A stretch of DNA of 53,543 bases from Bacteroidales bacterium (GTDB taxonomy: Bacteria; Bacteroidota; Bacteroidia; Bacteroidales; UBA7960): contig SKRM01000023.1 in the NCBI GenBank assembly GCA_007118495.1, positions 1-53,543 of the forward strand, given 5' to 3'. Below are positions 1 through 8,608 of the stretch, one piece after another. The notes under the pieces were generated by a model. The model did no database searches and was not told the DNA's origin. It saw nothing but the letters and a program-made list of their open reading frames with translations. The position numbers and the translations under genes were made by a program. How positions within the stretch are numbered: the stretch's first letter is position 1; every line of letters begins with the position of its first letter.

Positions 1-38
1 AAACTGGGACATAGAAATCCCCTGGGCACCCCGCCGCT

Positions 39-75
39 AAAAAAACAACCACCTGCAAAAGTATACAGGTGGTTG
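39..75 (-). terminator. Intrinsic terminator, minus strand
   Basis: A perfect 10-bp stem (CAACCACCTG at 46-55, CAGGTGGTTG at 66-75) with a 10-nt loop is followed, reading the minus strand, by seven T (complement of A39-45). It would stop minus-strand transcription arriving from above position 76. The plus side lacks a T tract, so it is not bidirectional. No convincing minus-strand gene sits just upstream of it, so what it terminates is unclear. Confidence 0.75.
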
Positions 76-422
76 AAAACGGATAATCTATTTACCCAAG
101 AGAGTTTTATGGCCAAAGCGGCCCCCAGGTTCTGAACAGAAAATATGGCCGTGACGGCAACATGCTGTTTGGTGTGCCGAGATGTTGCCTGATAAGATTG
201 TTCGCTTCAAGGATGGTATAATCTTGTTCAACAAAATCTACCTCCATATAGTCTACGAAAACCCGAACAAAGTGAGGGAATAACGCGAAGCCCGCAGGGC
301 TGAGCATAACAACCCGAACAAAGTGAGGGAATAACTTCAAACCTTTATGTAATAAAAGAAAACTTTTAGCTAATTTTTGAATAATTCCAACAAGTTGTGG
401 TCGTTTAAACAATTAAAAAACA
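76..422. other. Region without a confident gene
   Basis: A 101-codon minus-strand frame (107-412) is open here and is followed by the terminator at 39-75. However, part of it is only the translation of a repeated hairpin unit (260-335), giving the same FPHFVRV heptapeptide twice. I recognise no family in the remainder. It could be the remnant of a decayed minus-strand gene or a chance frame. Nothing else stands out. Confidence 0.4.
260..335 (-). repeat. GTTAT-punctuated hairpin repeat, two copies of a 25-bp unit
   Basis: A 25-bp sequence containing CCCGAACAAAGTGAGGGAA occurs at 260-284 and again at 311-335, a spacing of 51 bp. Between the copies lies a small hairpin with arms AGCCC and GGGCT. 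Read on the minus strand, each unit is preceded by GTTAT. This matches the GTTAG/GTTAT-punctuated hairpin clusters at 4662, 15931, 23062 and 32663, so I assign it to the same family. Confidence 0.7.
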
Positions 423-430
423 TAACTTTG
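423..430 (+). promoter_or_regulatory. Promoter -7 element for the methylmalonyl-CoA decarboxylase operon
   Basis: TAACTTTG matches the Bacteroidota -7 consensus TAnnTTTG. It is the only such match in the plus-strand gap before the epimerase gene. A clear TTTG -33 box at the expected spacing is not visible. If used, the transcript would carry a leader of about 115 nt before the start codon at 552. Confidence 0.5.
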
Positions 431-551
431 CGGAAATTTTCACAGGATGTTTTTGTAATCCTTATCATGTTGCTATTTTTTTAACAACTCAACATCCAAC
501 GGCACGGAAATTGCAGCATCTTAGGATTTTAATTCATAAAAACCAACCACC

Positions 552-965
552 ATGAACATCTCTCATATTGAACACATTGGGATCGCAGTAAAAAATCTGG
601 AAGAATCCATCACCTTTTACGAAAACGTATTGGGGTTAGAATGCTACGCCATTGAAGAAGTGGCTGACCAAAAAGTACGCACAGCCTTTTTCAAGCTTGG
701 ACAAACCAAAATTGAACTTCTTGAGTCAACTGATCCGGAAGGACCCATAGGGAAATTCCTTGAGAAAAAAGGTGAAGGTGTCCATCATATGGCCTTTGCT
801 GTTAAAGGCATAGAAGGAGCCCTGGCACAAATGGATGAAAAAGGTGTTCGCCTGATTGACCAAAAACCCCGCAAAGGAGCTGAAGGTCTGGATATAGCAT
901 TCTTGCACCCAAAATCAACCCACGGTGTGCTCATGGAGTTGTGCGAAGATAAAAACAAATCATAA
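552..965 (+). CDS. mce: Methylmalonyl-CoA epimerase
   Basis: This 137-residue protein of the glyoxalase/VOC fold interconverts the R and S epimers of methylmalonyl-CoA, linking methylmalonyl-CoA mutase to the decarboxylase encoded downstream. Two beta-alpha-beta-beta-beta halves are visible. The first opens with HIEHIGIAVKNLEES and the second with GEGVHHMAFAV. Metal-ligand candidates are His8, the His pair in GVHHMAF and the Glu in LMELCED near the C-terminus. The length is normal for the family. It is the first gene of a tightly spaced plus-strand operon, with 20 nt to the carboxyltransferase gene. That placement is typical of Bacteroidota propionate/succinate pathways and supports the assignment over other VOC proteins. 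Confidence 0.93.
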   Translation: MNISHIEHIGIAVKNLEESITFYENVLGLECYAIEEVADQKVRTAFFKLGQTKIELLESTDPEGPIGKFLEKKGEGVHHMAFAVKGIEGALAQMDEKGVRLIDQKPRKGAEGLDIAFLHPKSTHGVLMELCEDKNKS

Positions 966-985
966 CCCTTTAATATACAGCTTGT

Positions 986-2545
986 ATGGCTTTTGAAGAT
1001 AAGATTAAGGAATTACTGCATAAACGTGAACTTGCCAAGCAAGGTGGCGGCTTAAAACGCATTGAAGCCCAGCATCAAAAAGGCAAACTAACTGCCAGAG
1101 AGCGCATTGAATTGCTCCTGGACGATGGCAGTTTTGAAGAATTTGATATGTTCGTAACCCACCGCTGTACTGAGTTCGGGCTTGAAAAACAGCAATATTA
1201 CGCTGACGGCGTGGTAACAGGTTACGGAACCATCGATGGCAGGGTTGTATATGTTTTCGCACAAGACTTTACCGTTTTTGGCGGCTCATTGTCACTGGCA
1301 TATGCAGAGAAAATATGCAAGGTCATGGACAAAGCCCTGAAAATGGGCGCACCGGTTATTGGCCTCAATGACAGCGGAGGTGCACGTATCCAGGAAGGCG
1401 TCAACAGCCTGGCCGGATATGCAGAAATATTCCAGCGCAACATTATGGCCTCAGGGGTAGTGCCCCAGATCAGCGGCATTTTTGGTCCATGTGCAGGTGG
1501 AGCGGTTTACTCACCGGCACTGACTGACTTTACTGTAATGACCAAAGAGAACAGCTATATGTTCGTAACCGGTCCGAAAGTAGTCAAGACCGTCACCGGT
1601 GAGGTGGTAACAGAGCAGGAACTGGGCGGAGCAATGACCCACGGCACCAAATCGGGCGTAACCCACTTTATCGCCGACGACGAACGTGAGGGCATCTTGC
1701 TGATCCGCAAACTCATCAGCTATTTACCACAGAATAATCTGGAAGAGCCCCCGATGGAGCCTTGTGATGACCCCATCGACAGGCTTGATGACGAGCTCAA
1801 CACCATCATTCCTGAAAATCCAAACAAGCCATACAACGTTAAAGACATTATTTATTCTATCGTTGACTACAGCGAGTTTCTCGAAGTCCAGCGCAACTAC
1901 GCACCCAATATTGTTACCGGATTTGCAAGGTTTAATGGCATGTCGGTAGGTATTGTGGCCAACCAGCCAAACTATCTGGCCGGAGTGCTCGACATCAATG
2001 CTTCGCGCAAGGCAGCGCGCTTTGTAAGGTTCTGCGATGCTTTCAACATTCCCCTGGTCACACTGGTTGATGTACCCGGCTTTTTGCCCGGCACCACCCA
2101 GGAGTACGGCGGAATTATCATCCACGGAGCCAAGCTGCTGTTTGCCTACGGTGAAGCCACCGTGCCCAAAGTAACAGTTATCTTGCGTAAGGCATATGGT
2201 GGGGCTTACTGTGTGATGAGTTCAAAGCATCTACGCGGAGACATCAATTACGCATGGCCCATGGCCGAAATTGCCGTTATGGGGCCCAAAGGCGCCATTG
2301 AAGTTCTGAAAAACAAAGAGATCAGAGCTATTGAAGATGAACAAGAAAGAGCAGAATTTATCGGTAAACATGAAGCGGATTACGCTGAACGGTTCGCCAC
2401 ACCATATGCTGCAGCCAAATACGGTTACATTGATGATGTGATAGAGCCCCGCAACACCCGTTTCCGTGTAATCAGAGCGCTGCAGTCGCTGGCCACCAAA
2501 AAGGATGTAAATCCACCAAAAAAACATTCGAATATCCCACTATAA
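986..2545 (+). CDS. mmdA: Methylmalonyl-CoA decarboxylase alpha subunit (carboxyltransferase)
   Basis: This 519-residue protein is a biotin-dependent acyl-CoA carboxyltransferase of the PccB/MmdA family. It transfers the carboxyl group between methylmalonyl-CoA and the biotin carrier. The N-terminal half carries [19 protein letters not shown] and [18 protein letters not shown], the acyl-CoA oxyanion-hole region. The C-terminal half carries [11 protein letters not shown] and [18 protein letters not shown], the carboxybiotin site. The sequence alone cannot separate MmdA from propionyl-CoA carboxylase beta. The neighbours decide it: oadG- and oadB-type membrane subunits and a free biotin carrier follow, and no biotin carboxylase is present. 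I therefore infer the soluble subunit of a Na+-translocating decarboxylase that produces propionyl-CoA. Confidence 0.92.
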   Translation: MAFEDKIKELLHKRELAKQGGGLKRIEAQHQKGKLTARERIELLLDDGSFEEFDMFVTHRCTEFGLEKQQYYADGVVTGYGTIDGRVVYVFAQDFTVFGGSLSLAYAEKICKVMDKALKMGAPVIGLNDSGGARIQEGVNSLAGYAEIFQRNIMASGVVPQISGIFGPCAGGAVYSPALTDFTVMTKENSYMFVTGPKVVKTVTGEVVTEQELGGAMTHGTKSGVTHFIADDEREGILLIRKLISYLPQNNLEEPPMEPCDDPIDRLDDELNTIIPENPNKPYNVKDIIYSIVDYSEFLEVQRNYAPNIVTGFARFNGMSVGIVANQPNYLAGVLDINASRKAARFVRFCDAFNIPLVTLVDVPGFLPGTTQEYGGIIIHGAKLLFAYGEATVPKVTVILRKAYGGAYCVMSSKHLRGDINYAWPMAEIAVMGPKGAIEVLKNKEIRAIEDEQERAEFIGKHEADYAERFATPYAAAKYGYIDDVIEPRNTRFRVIRALQSLATKKDVNPPKKHSNIPL

Positions 2546-2560
2546 AACGACCAGAACGGT

Positions 2561-3001
2561 ATGAATCCATACATAGTTTTGTTGAACCAGACACCATCGG
2601 CGGGAAAGGACTTGAATGATGCAAGCGTTTTTGCCCAGCAAGACCCCTATGGTTTTATTATGGCCATGCTGGGGATGGGCATCGTATTTACCATTCTCAT
2701 TCTCCTTTACGTGATCTTTTCAAACACCCCCAAGCTCTTCACACCTGCCTTTAAGCAGAAAACAAGAGACATATTCAGAAAAAAGCCAGCTGCAGAGGTC
2801 ATCCCTGAACCAGTGGCTGAGCCAACAAATGAAGCAGATCTTACAGGTGAGGTCAATGCCGCCATTGCTGCAGCCATACACCTGTACCGGTCTGATCTGC
2901 ATGACTTTGAAGATACAGTGCTGACGATGAAAAAGGTGTCCAGGATATACTCCCCATGGAGCTCAAAGATCTACGGTTTGAGAAACCTGAATCAGAATTA
3001 A
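2561..3001 (+). CDS. Sodium-pump decarboxylase gamma subunit (OadG-like)
   Basis: This 146-residue protein is probably the small membrane subunit that holds the decarboxylase complex together. One strong transmembrane segment is visible at about residues 30-52 (GFIMAMLGMGIVFTILILLY). It is followed by a basic, then Pro/Glu-rich linker and a C-terminal stretch containing AAIAAAIHLYR, a motif usual in OadG-type subunits. The family is poorly conserved, so the call rests on size, the single N-terminal membrane helix, that motif and position. It lies 15 nt after mmdA and 46 nt before the biotin carrier gene. Confidence 0.8.
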   Translation: MNPYIVLLNQTPSAGKDLNDASVFAQQDPYGFIMAMLGMGIVFTILILLYVIFSNTPKLFTPAFKQKTRDIFRKKPAAEVIPEPVAEPTNEADLTGEVNAAIAAAIHLYRSDLHDFEDTVLTMKKVSRIYSPWSSKIYGLRNLNQN

Positions 3002-3047
3002 AAAGCCGATTGCCACAACACAACAATACGCAAACAATCACACAATA

Positions 3048-3488
3048 ATGAAAAAATATAAGTTCACAATTCACGGCAACGAATATGAGGTCCACATCAA
3101 AAATGTGGAAGACAACATCATTGAGTTGGATGTCAATGGTTCAGCCTATGAGGTTGAGGTTGACAAATCTATTCAGCCCGCCAAAACTCCCAAGCTGGTA
3201 CGCTCAAGGGTTGTTCCACCGGCCGAAGCAAAACCAGAAGAAGGAACAGGGTTAAAAACACCGGTTGCATCCGCAGGAAAGATCAGTTCGCCCCTGCCCG
3301 GAACAGTAATCAATATCATGGTCAGAGAAGGTGATACTGTAAAAGTTGGCCAGAAGCTCATGATTCTTGAAGCAATGAAGATGGAAAACAACATCGAGTC
3401 TGATAAAGACGGCAAAGTGATTTCCATCCCCATCAGACCCGGACAATCGGTAATGGAAGGTGACACCCTGATAGAAATAGGAGGATAA
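3048..3488 (+). CDS. Biotin carboxyl carrier protein of the decarboxylase
   Basis: This 146-residue protein carries the carboxyl group from the carboxyltransferase to the membrane pump. The C-terminal biotinyl/lipoyl domain (about residues 76-146) has ISSPLPGTV at its start and the biotinylation motif EAMKMEN, with the modified lysine at residue 111. Residues 1-40 form a small beta-rich N-terminal domain (KYKFTIHGNEYEV). A Pro/Ala/Glu-rich hinge follows (about 43-75), as expected for a swinging arm. The gene sits between the gamma and beta subunit genes, 7 nt before oadB, which supports a dedicated role in this complex. Confidence 0.92.
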   Translation: MKKYKFTIHGNEYEVHIKNVEDNIIELDVNGSAYEVEVDKSIQPAKTPKLVRSRVVPPAEAKPEEGTGLKTPVASAGKISSPLPGTVINIMVREGDTVKVGQKLMILEAMKMENNIESDKDGKVISIPIRPGQSVMEGDTLIEIGG

Positions 3489-3495
3489 CATTCAT

Positions 3496-4659
3496 ATGGA
3501 TACCGGATTTTTTAGTTTCGTATACGAACAGCTCGCAGAGTTTGCAAGCCATACCGCATTCGCCAACCTCGAATGGGGCCATCTGGTGATGATCGCCGTT
3601 GGGCTGTTTTTCATCAACCTGGCCATTACCAAGCATTATGAACCCCTGCTGCTGATCCCCATCGGCTTCGGGATCATTATCGGCAACATTCCCTTTGACC
3701 TTGAGGCCGATCTCAAAATAGGCATCTACGAAGAAGGAAGCGTATTGAACATGTTATATTTCGGGGTGCAAAGGGGGCTATATCCCCCCATTATATTTTT
3801 GGGTATCGGAGCCATGACTGACTTTTCATCTCTGTTGTCGAAGCCACGTCTGGTGCTTCTGGGTGCGGCAGCACAGTTCGGAATCTTTGCTGCATACTCA
3901 TTCTCCCTCTACCTTGGTTTTGCCCCTGCCCAGGCGGGTGCTATCGCCATAATCGGAGGAGCAGACGGTCCAACGGCCATCTTTCTTTCTTCAAAGTTGG
4001 CACCAGAGTTTATCGGTCCCATAGCCATTGCAGCCTATTCATATATGGCACTGGTGCCCGTGATACAACCACCCATTATGAAGCTGCTTACAACCAAAAA
4101 GGAAAGGGTGATCCGGATGAAGCCTCCAAGGGCGGTTCCCAAGCAGGAGAAGATCATCTTCCCCATTGTAGGGATACTGCTGACGACCTTCATCATGCCA
4201 ACCGCACTACCGCTTTTGGGGATGCTGTTCTTCGGAAACCTGCTTAAAGAAAGCGGCGTAACAAACCGACTGGCTGAAACAGCCAGGTCATCATTGGTCG
4301 ATGTGGTAACCATATTCCTGGGGCTGACCGTAGGGGCATCAACACAGGCAACTGTATTCCTCACCAACGAATCGTTGATGATTTTCGCACTGGGAGCAGC
4401 AGCCTTTGTTATTGCCACATTCAGCGGTGTATTGTTTGCCAAGGTGATGAACTATTTTTCACCAGCAGATGACAAAATCAACCCACTGATTGGTAACTCA
4501 GGGGTTTCAGCCGTGCCCGACAGCGCCAGGGTGTCACAACATGTGGGTCTCGAATATGACAAGACCAACCATTTGCTCATGCACGCCATGGCCGCCAATG
4601 TGTCAGGCGTAATAGGCAGTGCCATTGCAGCGGGTATCCTGTTAAGCTTTCTGGCATAG
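3496..4659 (+). CDS. Na+-translocating decarboxylase beta subunit
   Basis: This 387-residue polytopic membrane protein decarboxylates carboxybiotin and couples this to Na+ export across the inner membrane. Family hallmarks are IIGGADGPTAIFLSSKLAP, containing the conserved Asp that binds Na+ in OadB, and NPLIGNSGVSAVPDSARVSQ towards the C-terminus. About nine to ten hydrophobic segments are spread over the chain. The protein is slightly shorter than many OadB proteins but lacks none of the signature regions. It is the last gene of the operon. Its stop is followed directly by a hairpin cluster (4662-4747) lying between it and a convergent amylase gene. Confidence 0.93.
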   Translation: MDTGFFSFVYEQLAEFASHTAFANLEWGHLVMIAVGLFFINLAITKHYEPLLLIPIGFGIIIGNIPFDLEADLKIGIYEEGSVLNMLYFGVQRGLYPPIIFLGIGAMTDFSSLLSKPRLVLLGAAAQFGIFAAYSFSLYLGFAPAQAGAIAIIGGADGPTAIFLSSKLAPEFIGPIAIAAYSYMALVPVIQPPIMKLLTTKKERVIRMKPPRAVPKQEKIIFPIVGILLTTFIMPTALPLLGMLFFGNLLKESGVTNRLAETARSSLVDVVTIFLGLTVGASTQATVFLTNESLMIFALGAAAFVIATFSGVLFAKVMNYFSPADDKINPLIGNSGVSAVPDSARVSQHVGLEYDKTNHLLMHAMAANVSGVIGSAIAAGILLSFLA

Positions 4660-4661
4660 AA

Positions 4662-4747
4662 GTTAGGCTCAGCCCTTGCGGGGCTGAGCTGTTAGAGGCC
4701 CTTCTGGTCGCAGCGACATGCCGTTAGCGAGACGCTTTGCCTCGAGC
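4662..4747 (+). repeat. GTTAG-punctuated hairpin cluster between convergent genes
   Basis: Three units start with GTTAG at 4662, 4691 and 4723. The first is a perfect 9-bp hairpin (GCTCAGCCC 4667-4675, GGGCTGAGC 4681-4689, loop TTGCG). The second contains GGTCGCAGCGACATGCC. The third has CGAG and CTCG arms. The cluster fills the whole gap between the stops of oadB (plus) and the amylase gene (minus). It could act as a terminator by secondary structure, although no T tract follows. Confidence 0.75.
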
Positions 4748-6133
4748 TTACTTAACAAATACTTTATAAACCCACGGATCAAGGTTCATGGTGGTAGCGC
4801 GGTCAAAGCTTGCTGCCTCGCCGCTGAACAGTTCAGTGTATTCGCCATAAAAGGCTACACCGGCAAGGTCAACTTCAACAGGTTCTGCTGACAGGTTTAG
4901 TACCACAAAAACCTTATCCTGCTCTTTTTCGCGAACAAAGGCAAAAACCTTATCATCGAGGTTGGTTGTTACCCTTATCATTTCGCCGCCAAAAGCTCCA
5001 TTCCACAGGGCCTGGTTTTCTGACTTGAGGCCCAGCAGGGTCTTGTAAAAGTCATGGTATGCATAATCGCCCCAGTCAATCTGATCTTTGTCAAAAAACT
5101 CAAGCATCCTGTCAAAACCTGCCTCCTGGCCATTATAGAGCAACACCATACCAGGTATGGTAACCGTAAACACGGCGAAGGCTTCAACCCCTTCACCCAG
5201 GCGGTCAAACTCAGTACCGGCCCATGAATTTTCGTCATGGTTGGTAATGAAATACATTTTATATGAACCATAGGGAAAGTTCCCTGCCCTGTCAACGAAA
5301 AAATAATTGTCAATGGCCTCAACGGTTTCACGACCCTGGGCTACTGCATTCATGATATGGTGCAAACGCCATCCATACCCTGCTTCAAAGGCATGCTCAT
5401 GCAAGGCGGGGTTTTCGGCCTCGGCCAGCATGAACACCGGTTTCACTCTTTCAAATTCGGCACGGGCCCGAATCCAGAAATCAGTGGGAACATAATCGGC
5501 CACATCACAGCGGAAACCATCTATGCCTACCTCTTCAATCCAAAACAGCATTTCTTGAAGCATGGCTTCTCTCAGATCGTAATTGTCAAAATCAAGCTGA
5601 ATCACATCAGTCCAGTCTTCATTGGGTGAGCGAAAATTTCCATTTTCATCCAGATCGAAATATTCCGGATTGGTTTCAGTCCAGTGATGGTCCCAGGCTG
5701 TATGATTGGCCACCCAGTCAAGTATCACATACATACCGCGTTCATGGGCCATATCTACCACGCGCCTGAAATCATCAAGGGTGCCAAACTCCGGATTCAC
5801 GGCCGTATAGTTTGAAATGGAATAATAACTACCCAGGCTTCCCTTGCGGTTTTTCTCCCCAATGGGTTGTATGGGCATAAACCACAGGATGTCAACACCC
5901 AGATCATGCAAACGGTCAAGGTGTTCAGCAAATGCATTGAAAGTACCTTCAGGAGTAAATTGCCTTGTATTTACTTCGTAGATATTGGCATTTATGCTCC
6001 ATTCAGGTGGTTGAACCGTGCTAACCACAACACCTGCAGGCACATCATCTCTGGCGGGACCACAGGCATGGAAAAAACCCAGGCTTATGGCCAGTAGCAA
6101 AATCATGAAAATCATCGATCTTTTCTGTCTCAT
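4748..6133 (-). CDS. GH13 alpha-amylase-family lipoprotein
   Basis: This 461-residue glycoside hydrolase is predicted to cleave alpha-glucans. A signal peptide ends in a lipobox with Cys24 (GFFHAC), so it is probably anchored in a membrane facing the periplasm or cell surface. The TIM barrel starts at about residue 48. The GH13 conserved regions are visible: DWVANHTAWDHHW (region I), IDGFRCD with the nucleophile Asp210 (II), FMLAEAE with acid/base Glu238 (III) and FITNHDE with Asp300 (IV). A small beta-sandwich domain closes the C-terminus. There is no carbohydrate-binding module and no T9SS sorting domain. It lies 57 nt downstream of another GH13 gene, both apparently transcribed with tyrS. 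The exact substrate (starch, maltodextrin, cyclodextrin) cannot be read from the sequence. Confidence 0.9.
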   Translation of the reverse strand: MRQKRSMIFMILLLAISLGFFHACGPARDDVPAGVVVSTVQPPEWSINANIYEVNTRQFTPEGTFNAFAEHLDRLHDLGVDILWFMPIQPIGEKNRKGSLGSYYSISNYTAVNPEFGTLDDFRRVVDMAHERGMYVILDWVANHTAWDHHWTETNPEYFDLDENGNFRSPNEDWTDVIQLDFDNYDLREAMLQEMLFWIEEVGIDGFRCDVADYVPTDFWIRARAEFERVKPVFMLAEAENPALHEHAFEAGYGWRLHHIMNAVAQGRETVEAIDNYFFVDRAGNFPYGSYKMYFITNHDENSWAGTEFDRLGEGVEAFAVFTVTIPGMVLLYNGQEAGFDRMLEFFDKDQIDWGDYAYHDFYKTLLGLKSENQALWNGAFGGEMIRVTTNLDDKVFAFVREKEQDKVFVVLNLSAEPVEVDLAGVAFYGEYTELFSGEAASFDRATTMNLDPWVYKVFVK

Positions 6134-6190
6134 CTTATATAGGGTTTGGTGTTAATAATTATCCGTATCAAATACAGTATTACAGCCATC

Positions 6191-8596
6191 TTACCTGCCC
6201 ACCAATACTTCAAAGCTGTTTGGTGCCATATGCACCTCAAGCATCGCGTCAGACACATTGAAATCATGCCCAAAGTTTGCACCATACGAAGCACCCTTAA
6301 GCCTGTCCGACAACTCTACCCTGATGGTTTTGGGTTCGTGGCTGCTGTTGAAAAGCACTATAGCCCTTTCACCGAAATACCTCCGGCCATAGACATAGGT
6401 ATGGTGATCAACCTTCAGGGTCTCAAAATCGCCGTAAACAAATACCAGGTTTTCGCCCCTGAGTTGGGCAAGCTTTGACGCATTGTCCCTTACCCAAAGT
6501 TGGCGTTCAGTCAAATTGTCGAACACCATGGGGCGGCGGCTGTCAGGATCACTGGCTCCCGGCAGGCCGATTTCATCTCCATAGTATAAAACAGGTACGC
6601 CCGGAATGGTCATGATAAATGCAGTGAGCTGCGACAGTTTATTATATCCCACCGGATCTCCCACACCCACTTCACGCTCCCAGCCAGCTTCCTTGTCATC
6701 TTCGTCAAAACGGAGGCCACCGCCGGCCAATGATATAAACCTGGGCAAGTCATGGTTGCCTGTGATGTTTCCCATGAGGCTATTGAATCCATAATATTCA
6801 AAACTCTGGTGGATAGAATAATCAAGCAATTCAAATGAAGCATCATCGCGGGCAAATACGCTGCGCGAATCAAAATACAGGTTAAAATCAAACTGTCCGT
6901 CAAGCAAGCCGCTACCCACATAGCTGCCAATGAGTTCGCGGCTGCCAAAGGTTTCTCCGATCTGGAACAGGCGCTTGTTGTTGGGAATCATATAATCTTC
7001 TTTAAGCTTCCTGGTAAGGCTGCGCCAGAATTCAAGATGCACATGCTTGGTGGCATCATGACGAAAACCATCCAGGCCATAATTGTCAATCCAGAAAAAT
7101 GCACTGTCAGTCATAAGCTCTATCACCTCGGGTCGGGAGAAATCAAGACTGGGTAAAAATGTATCGAACCAGGTGGTAAGCCTTTGCTCATCCCACAAAC
7201 GGAGATTCCTGCGGCCATCGGGCAGATCAAGGTTAGTGGCCCAATGCGGGTTTTCTTTGATGATGGGATTGTCTTCATGCACGTGGTTAGAAACAAAATC
7301 GAGCATCACACTGATGTTGTTATTGTGGGCTGCCGAAACCAGATCATACATGTCACTATCTGTTCCGAAACGATGATCTACAGTTGTCAGGGTAATTGGC
7401 CAATACCCGTGATACCCTGTATATTTGCGGCGAGGAGCGGGAAACTCCACATAAGCCTCCAGGGGGTTTTGGGTAATGGGAGACATCCATACGGTGTTCA
7501 CTCCCAGCATTTCAAAATACCCATCATTGACTTTTTGGGTAATTCCGGCCAGATCACCACCCCAGAAATTGGCCCGGGGAGCTACTTCAGGGTCATCAAC
7601 CGGGTCATCATTGTCAGGGTTTCCGTTGTTGAAGCGATCAACCATCATAAAGTAAAGAATGGTGGCCTCTTTATCTTCAGGGGTTAGCAGTGAAGCATCA
7701 GTAACCGGCCTTCCATATTCAAGCGGGATCAGCAAATCGTTTGATCTTCCATGCTCATTCCAGGCGCGCACCCGGATAAAACTGCGTTGCATTTTAAATG
7801 CATCACCCGTAATATGGATATGCAGTTGATCTCCGACCCGGCTCACATGTTCCCTTGGCATTCTGAAGTTTTGCCAGAACACAAGTACCTCTTCCAAATG
7901 GTTTTCGATTCCGATGTGGATGGTATATCTGTTGTGCCCCCTCGGATACAAATGCGGCACCAGGGTACGGTCGGTCCGGCCCACTTCGAGCAGAGAGTTA
8001 AAACCACCAATATTGTTGTCGACAACATTGGGATTGTTGGGGTCAAGCATGTCCCTGCCATTGGCCACGATCAGGTATTGATAGCGCCCCGGATTCAGAT
8101 CAAGCTCCGCCTGCCACACACCGTCAATCAGATGCAATGGGTTGGCCCTTGCATTCCAGTCATTCATCTCGCCACGAAGCGAAACACTGCGGTAACGCTC
8201 ACCCTGAGGGTCAAAAACAAATGTAAATCGCTCGCGTCGGCCGCGTTCAACCAGGATACTATAGGCTGTCTCCCCAATCCATACCTTCATTTCAGACAAT
8301 GGAGGCAGAAAGCGCGACCGTTTGGTGATCTGAAGCAATTTTCCGTCTTGAGACAAGACAAAGTTTAACCGGTCGCTACCTGTAACAGAGTCAATGGCAG
8401 CAGCCGAACTGCCAACAAAGTAATCAGTCATGTAAACAAGGGTGGTATCCCCTTCAAGCCTTACCGGTGAGGCAAGGCCGTAAAGATCATCTCCCGGAGG
8501 GAAAATGGCATCCGGACGTCCCTGACAAGACCACATCAGTGCCATTAGCACAATGGCGGTAAGCCGGAAATTCAATGTTCTGTATTTACGCTGCAT
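6191..8596 (-). CDS. GH13 neopullulanase/cyclomaltodextrinase-like lipoprotein with CBM48-like module
   Basis: This 801-residue alpha-glucan hydrolase has a lipoprotein signal (Cys24 in LMWSC). Residues about 125-205 form a CBM48/AMPK-type glycogen-binding fold (SLRGEMNDWN, GRYQYLIVANG). A further Ig-like domain spans about 220-300, followed by the TIM barrel from about 312. Catalytic residues are Asp514 (LDGFRHD), Glu548 (FQIGETF) and Asp616 (TGNHDLPRF). FWGGDLAGI is typical of the neopullulanase/cyclomaltodextrinase branch (SusA-like). No SusC/SusD transporter pair is nearby, so this is not a classical starch utilisation locus. It starts 12 nt after the tyrS stop and is probably co-transcribed with it. 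It could hydrolyse oligosaccharides released by the secreted amylase at 19220. Confidence 0.88.
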   Translation of the reverse strand: MQRKYRTLNFRLTAIVLMALMWSCQGRPDAIFPPGDDLYGLASPVRLEGDTTLVYMTDYFVGSSAAAIDSVTGSDRLNFVLSQDGKLLQITKRSRFLPPLSEMKVWIGETAYSILVERGRRERFTFVFDPQGERYRSVSLRGEMNDWNARANPLHLIDGVWQAELDLNPGRYQYLIVANGRDMLDPNNPNVVDNNIGGFNSLLEVGRTDRTLVPHLYPRGHNRYTIHIGIENHLEEVLVFWQNFRMPREHVSRVGDQLHIHITGDAFKMQRSFIRVRAWNEHGRSNDLLIPLEYGRPVTDASLLTPEDKEATILYFMMVDRFNNGNPDNDDPVDDPEVAPRANFWGGDLAGITQKVNDGYFEMLGVNTVWMSPITQNPLEAYVEFPAPRRKYTGYHGYWPITLTTVDHRFGTDSDMYDLVSAAHNNNISVMLDFVSNHVHEDNPIIKENPHWATNLDLPDGRRNLRLWDEQRLTTWFDTFLPSLDFSRPEVIELMTDSAFFWIDNYGLDGFRHDATKHVHLEFWRSLTRKLKEDYMIPNNKRLFQIGETFGSRELIGSYVGSGLLDGQFDFNLYFDSRSVFARDDASFELLDYSIHQSFEYYGFNSLMGNITGNHDLPRFISLAGGGLRFDEDDKEAGWEREVGVGDPVGYNKLSQLTAFIMTIPGVPVLYYGDEIGLPGASDPDSRRPMVFDNLTERQLWVRDNASKLAQLRGENLVFVYGDFETLKVDHHTYVYGRRYFGERAIVLFNSSHEPKTIRVELSDRLKGASYGANFGHDFNVSDAMLEVHMAPNSFEVLVGR

Positions 8597-8608
8597 GGCT
8601 CTAAGTTT

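Noticed and set aside
107-412. 101-codon minus-strand frame
   Set aside because: Part of it is a translated DNA repeat (FPHFVRV twice) and the remainder shows no family pattern. Kept only as a region note.
1724-2125. 133-codon minus-strand frame inside mmdA
   Set aside because: Antisense to the conserved carboxyltransferase core; no domain pattern.
7184-8368. Long plus-strand frames opposite the 801-residue amylase gene
   Set aside because: Antisense shadows of a gene with clear GH13 catalytic motifs.
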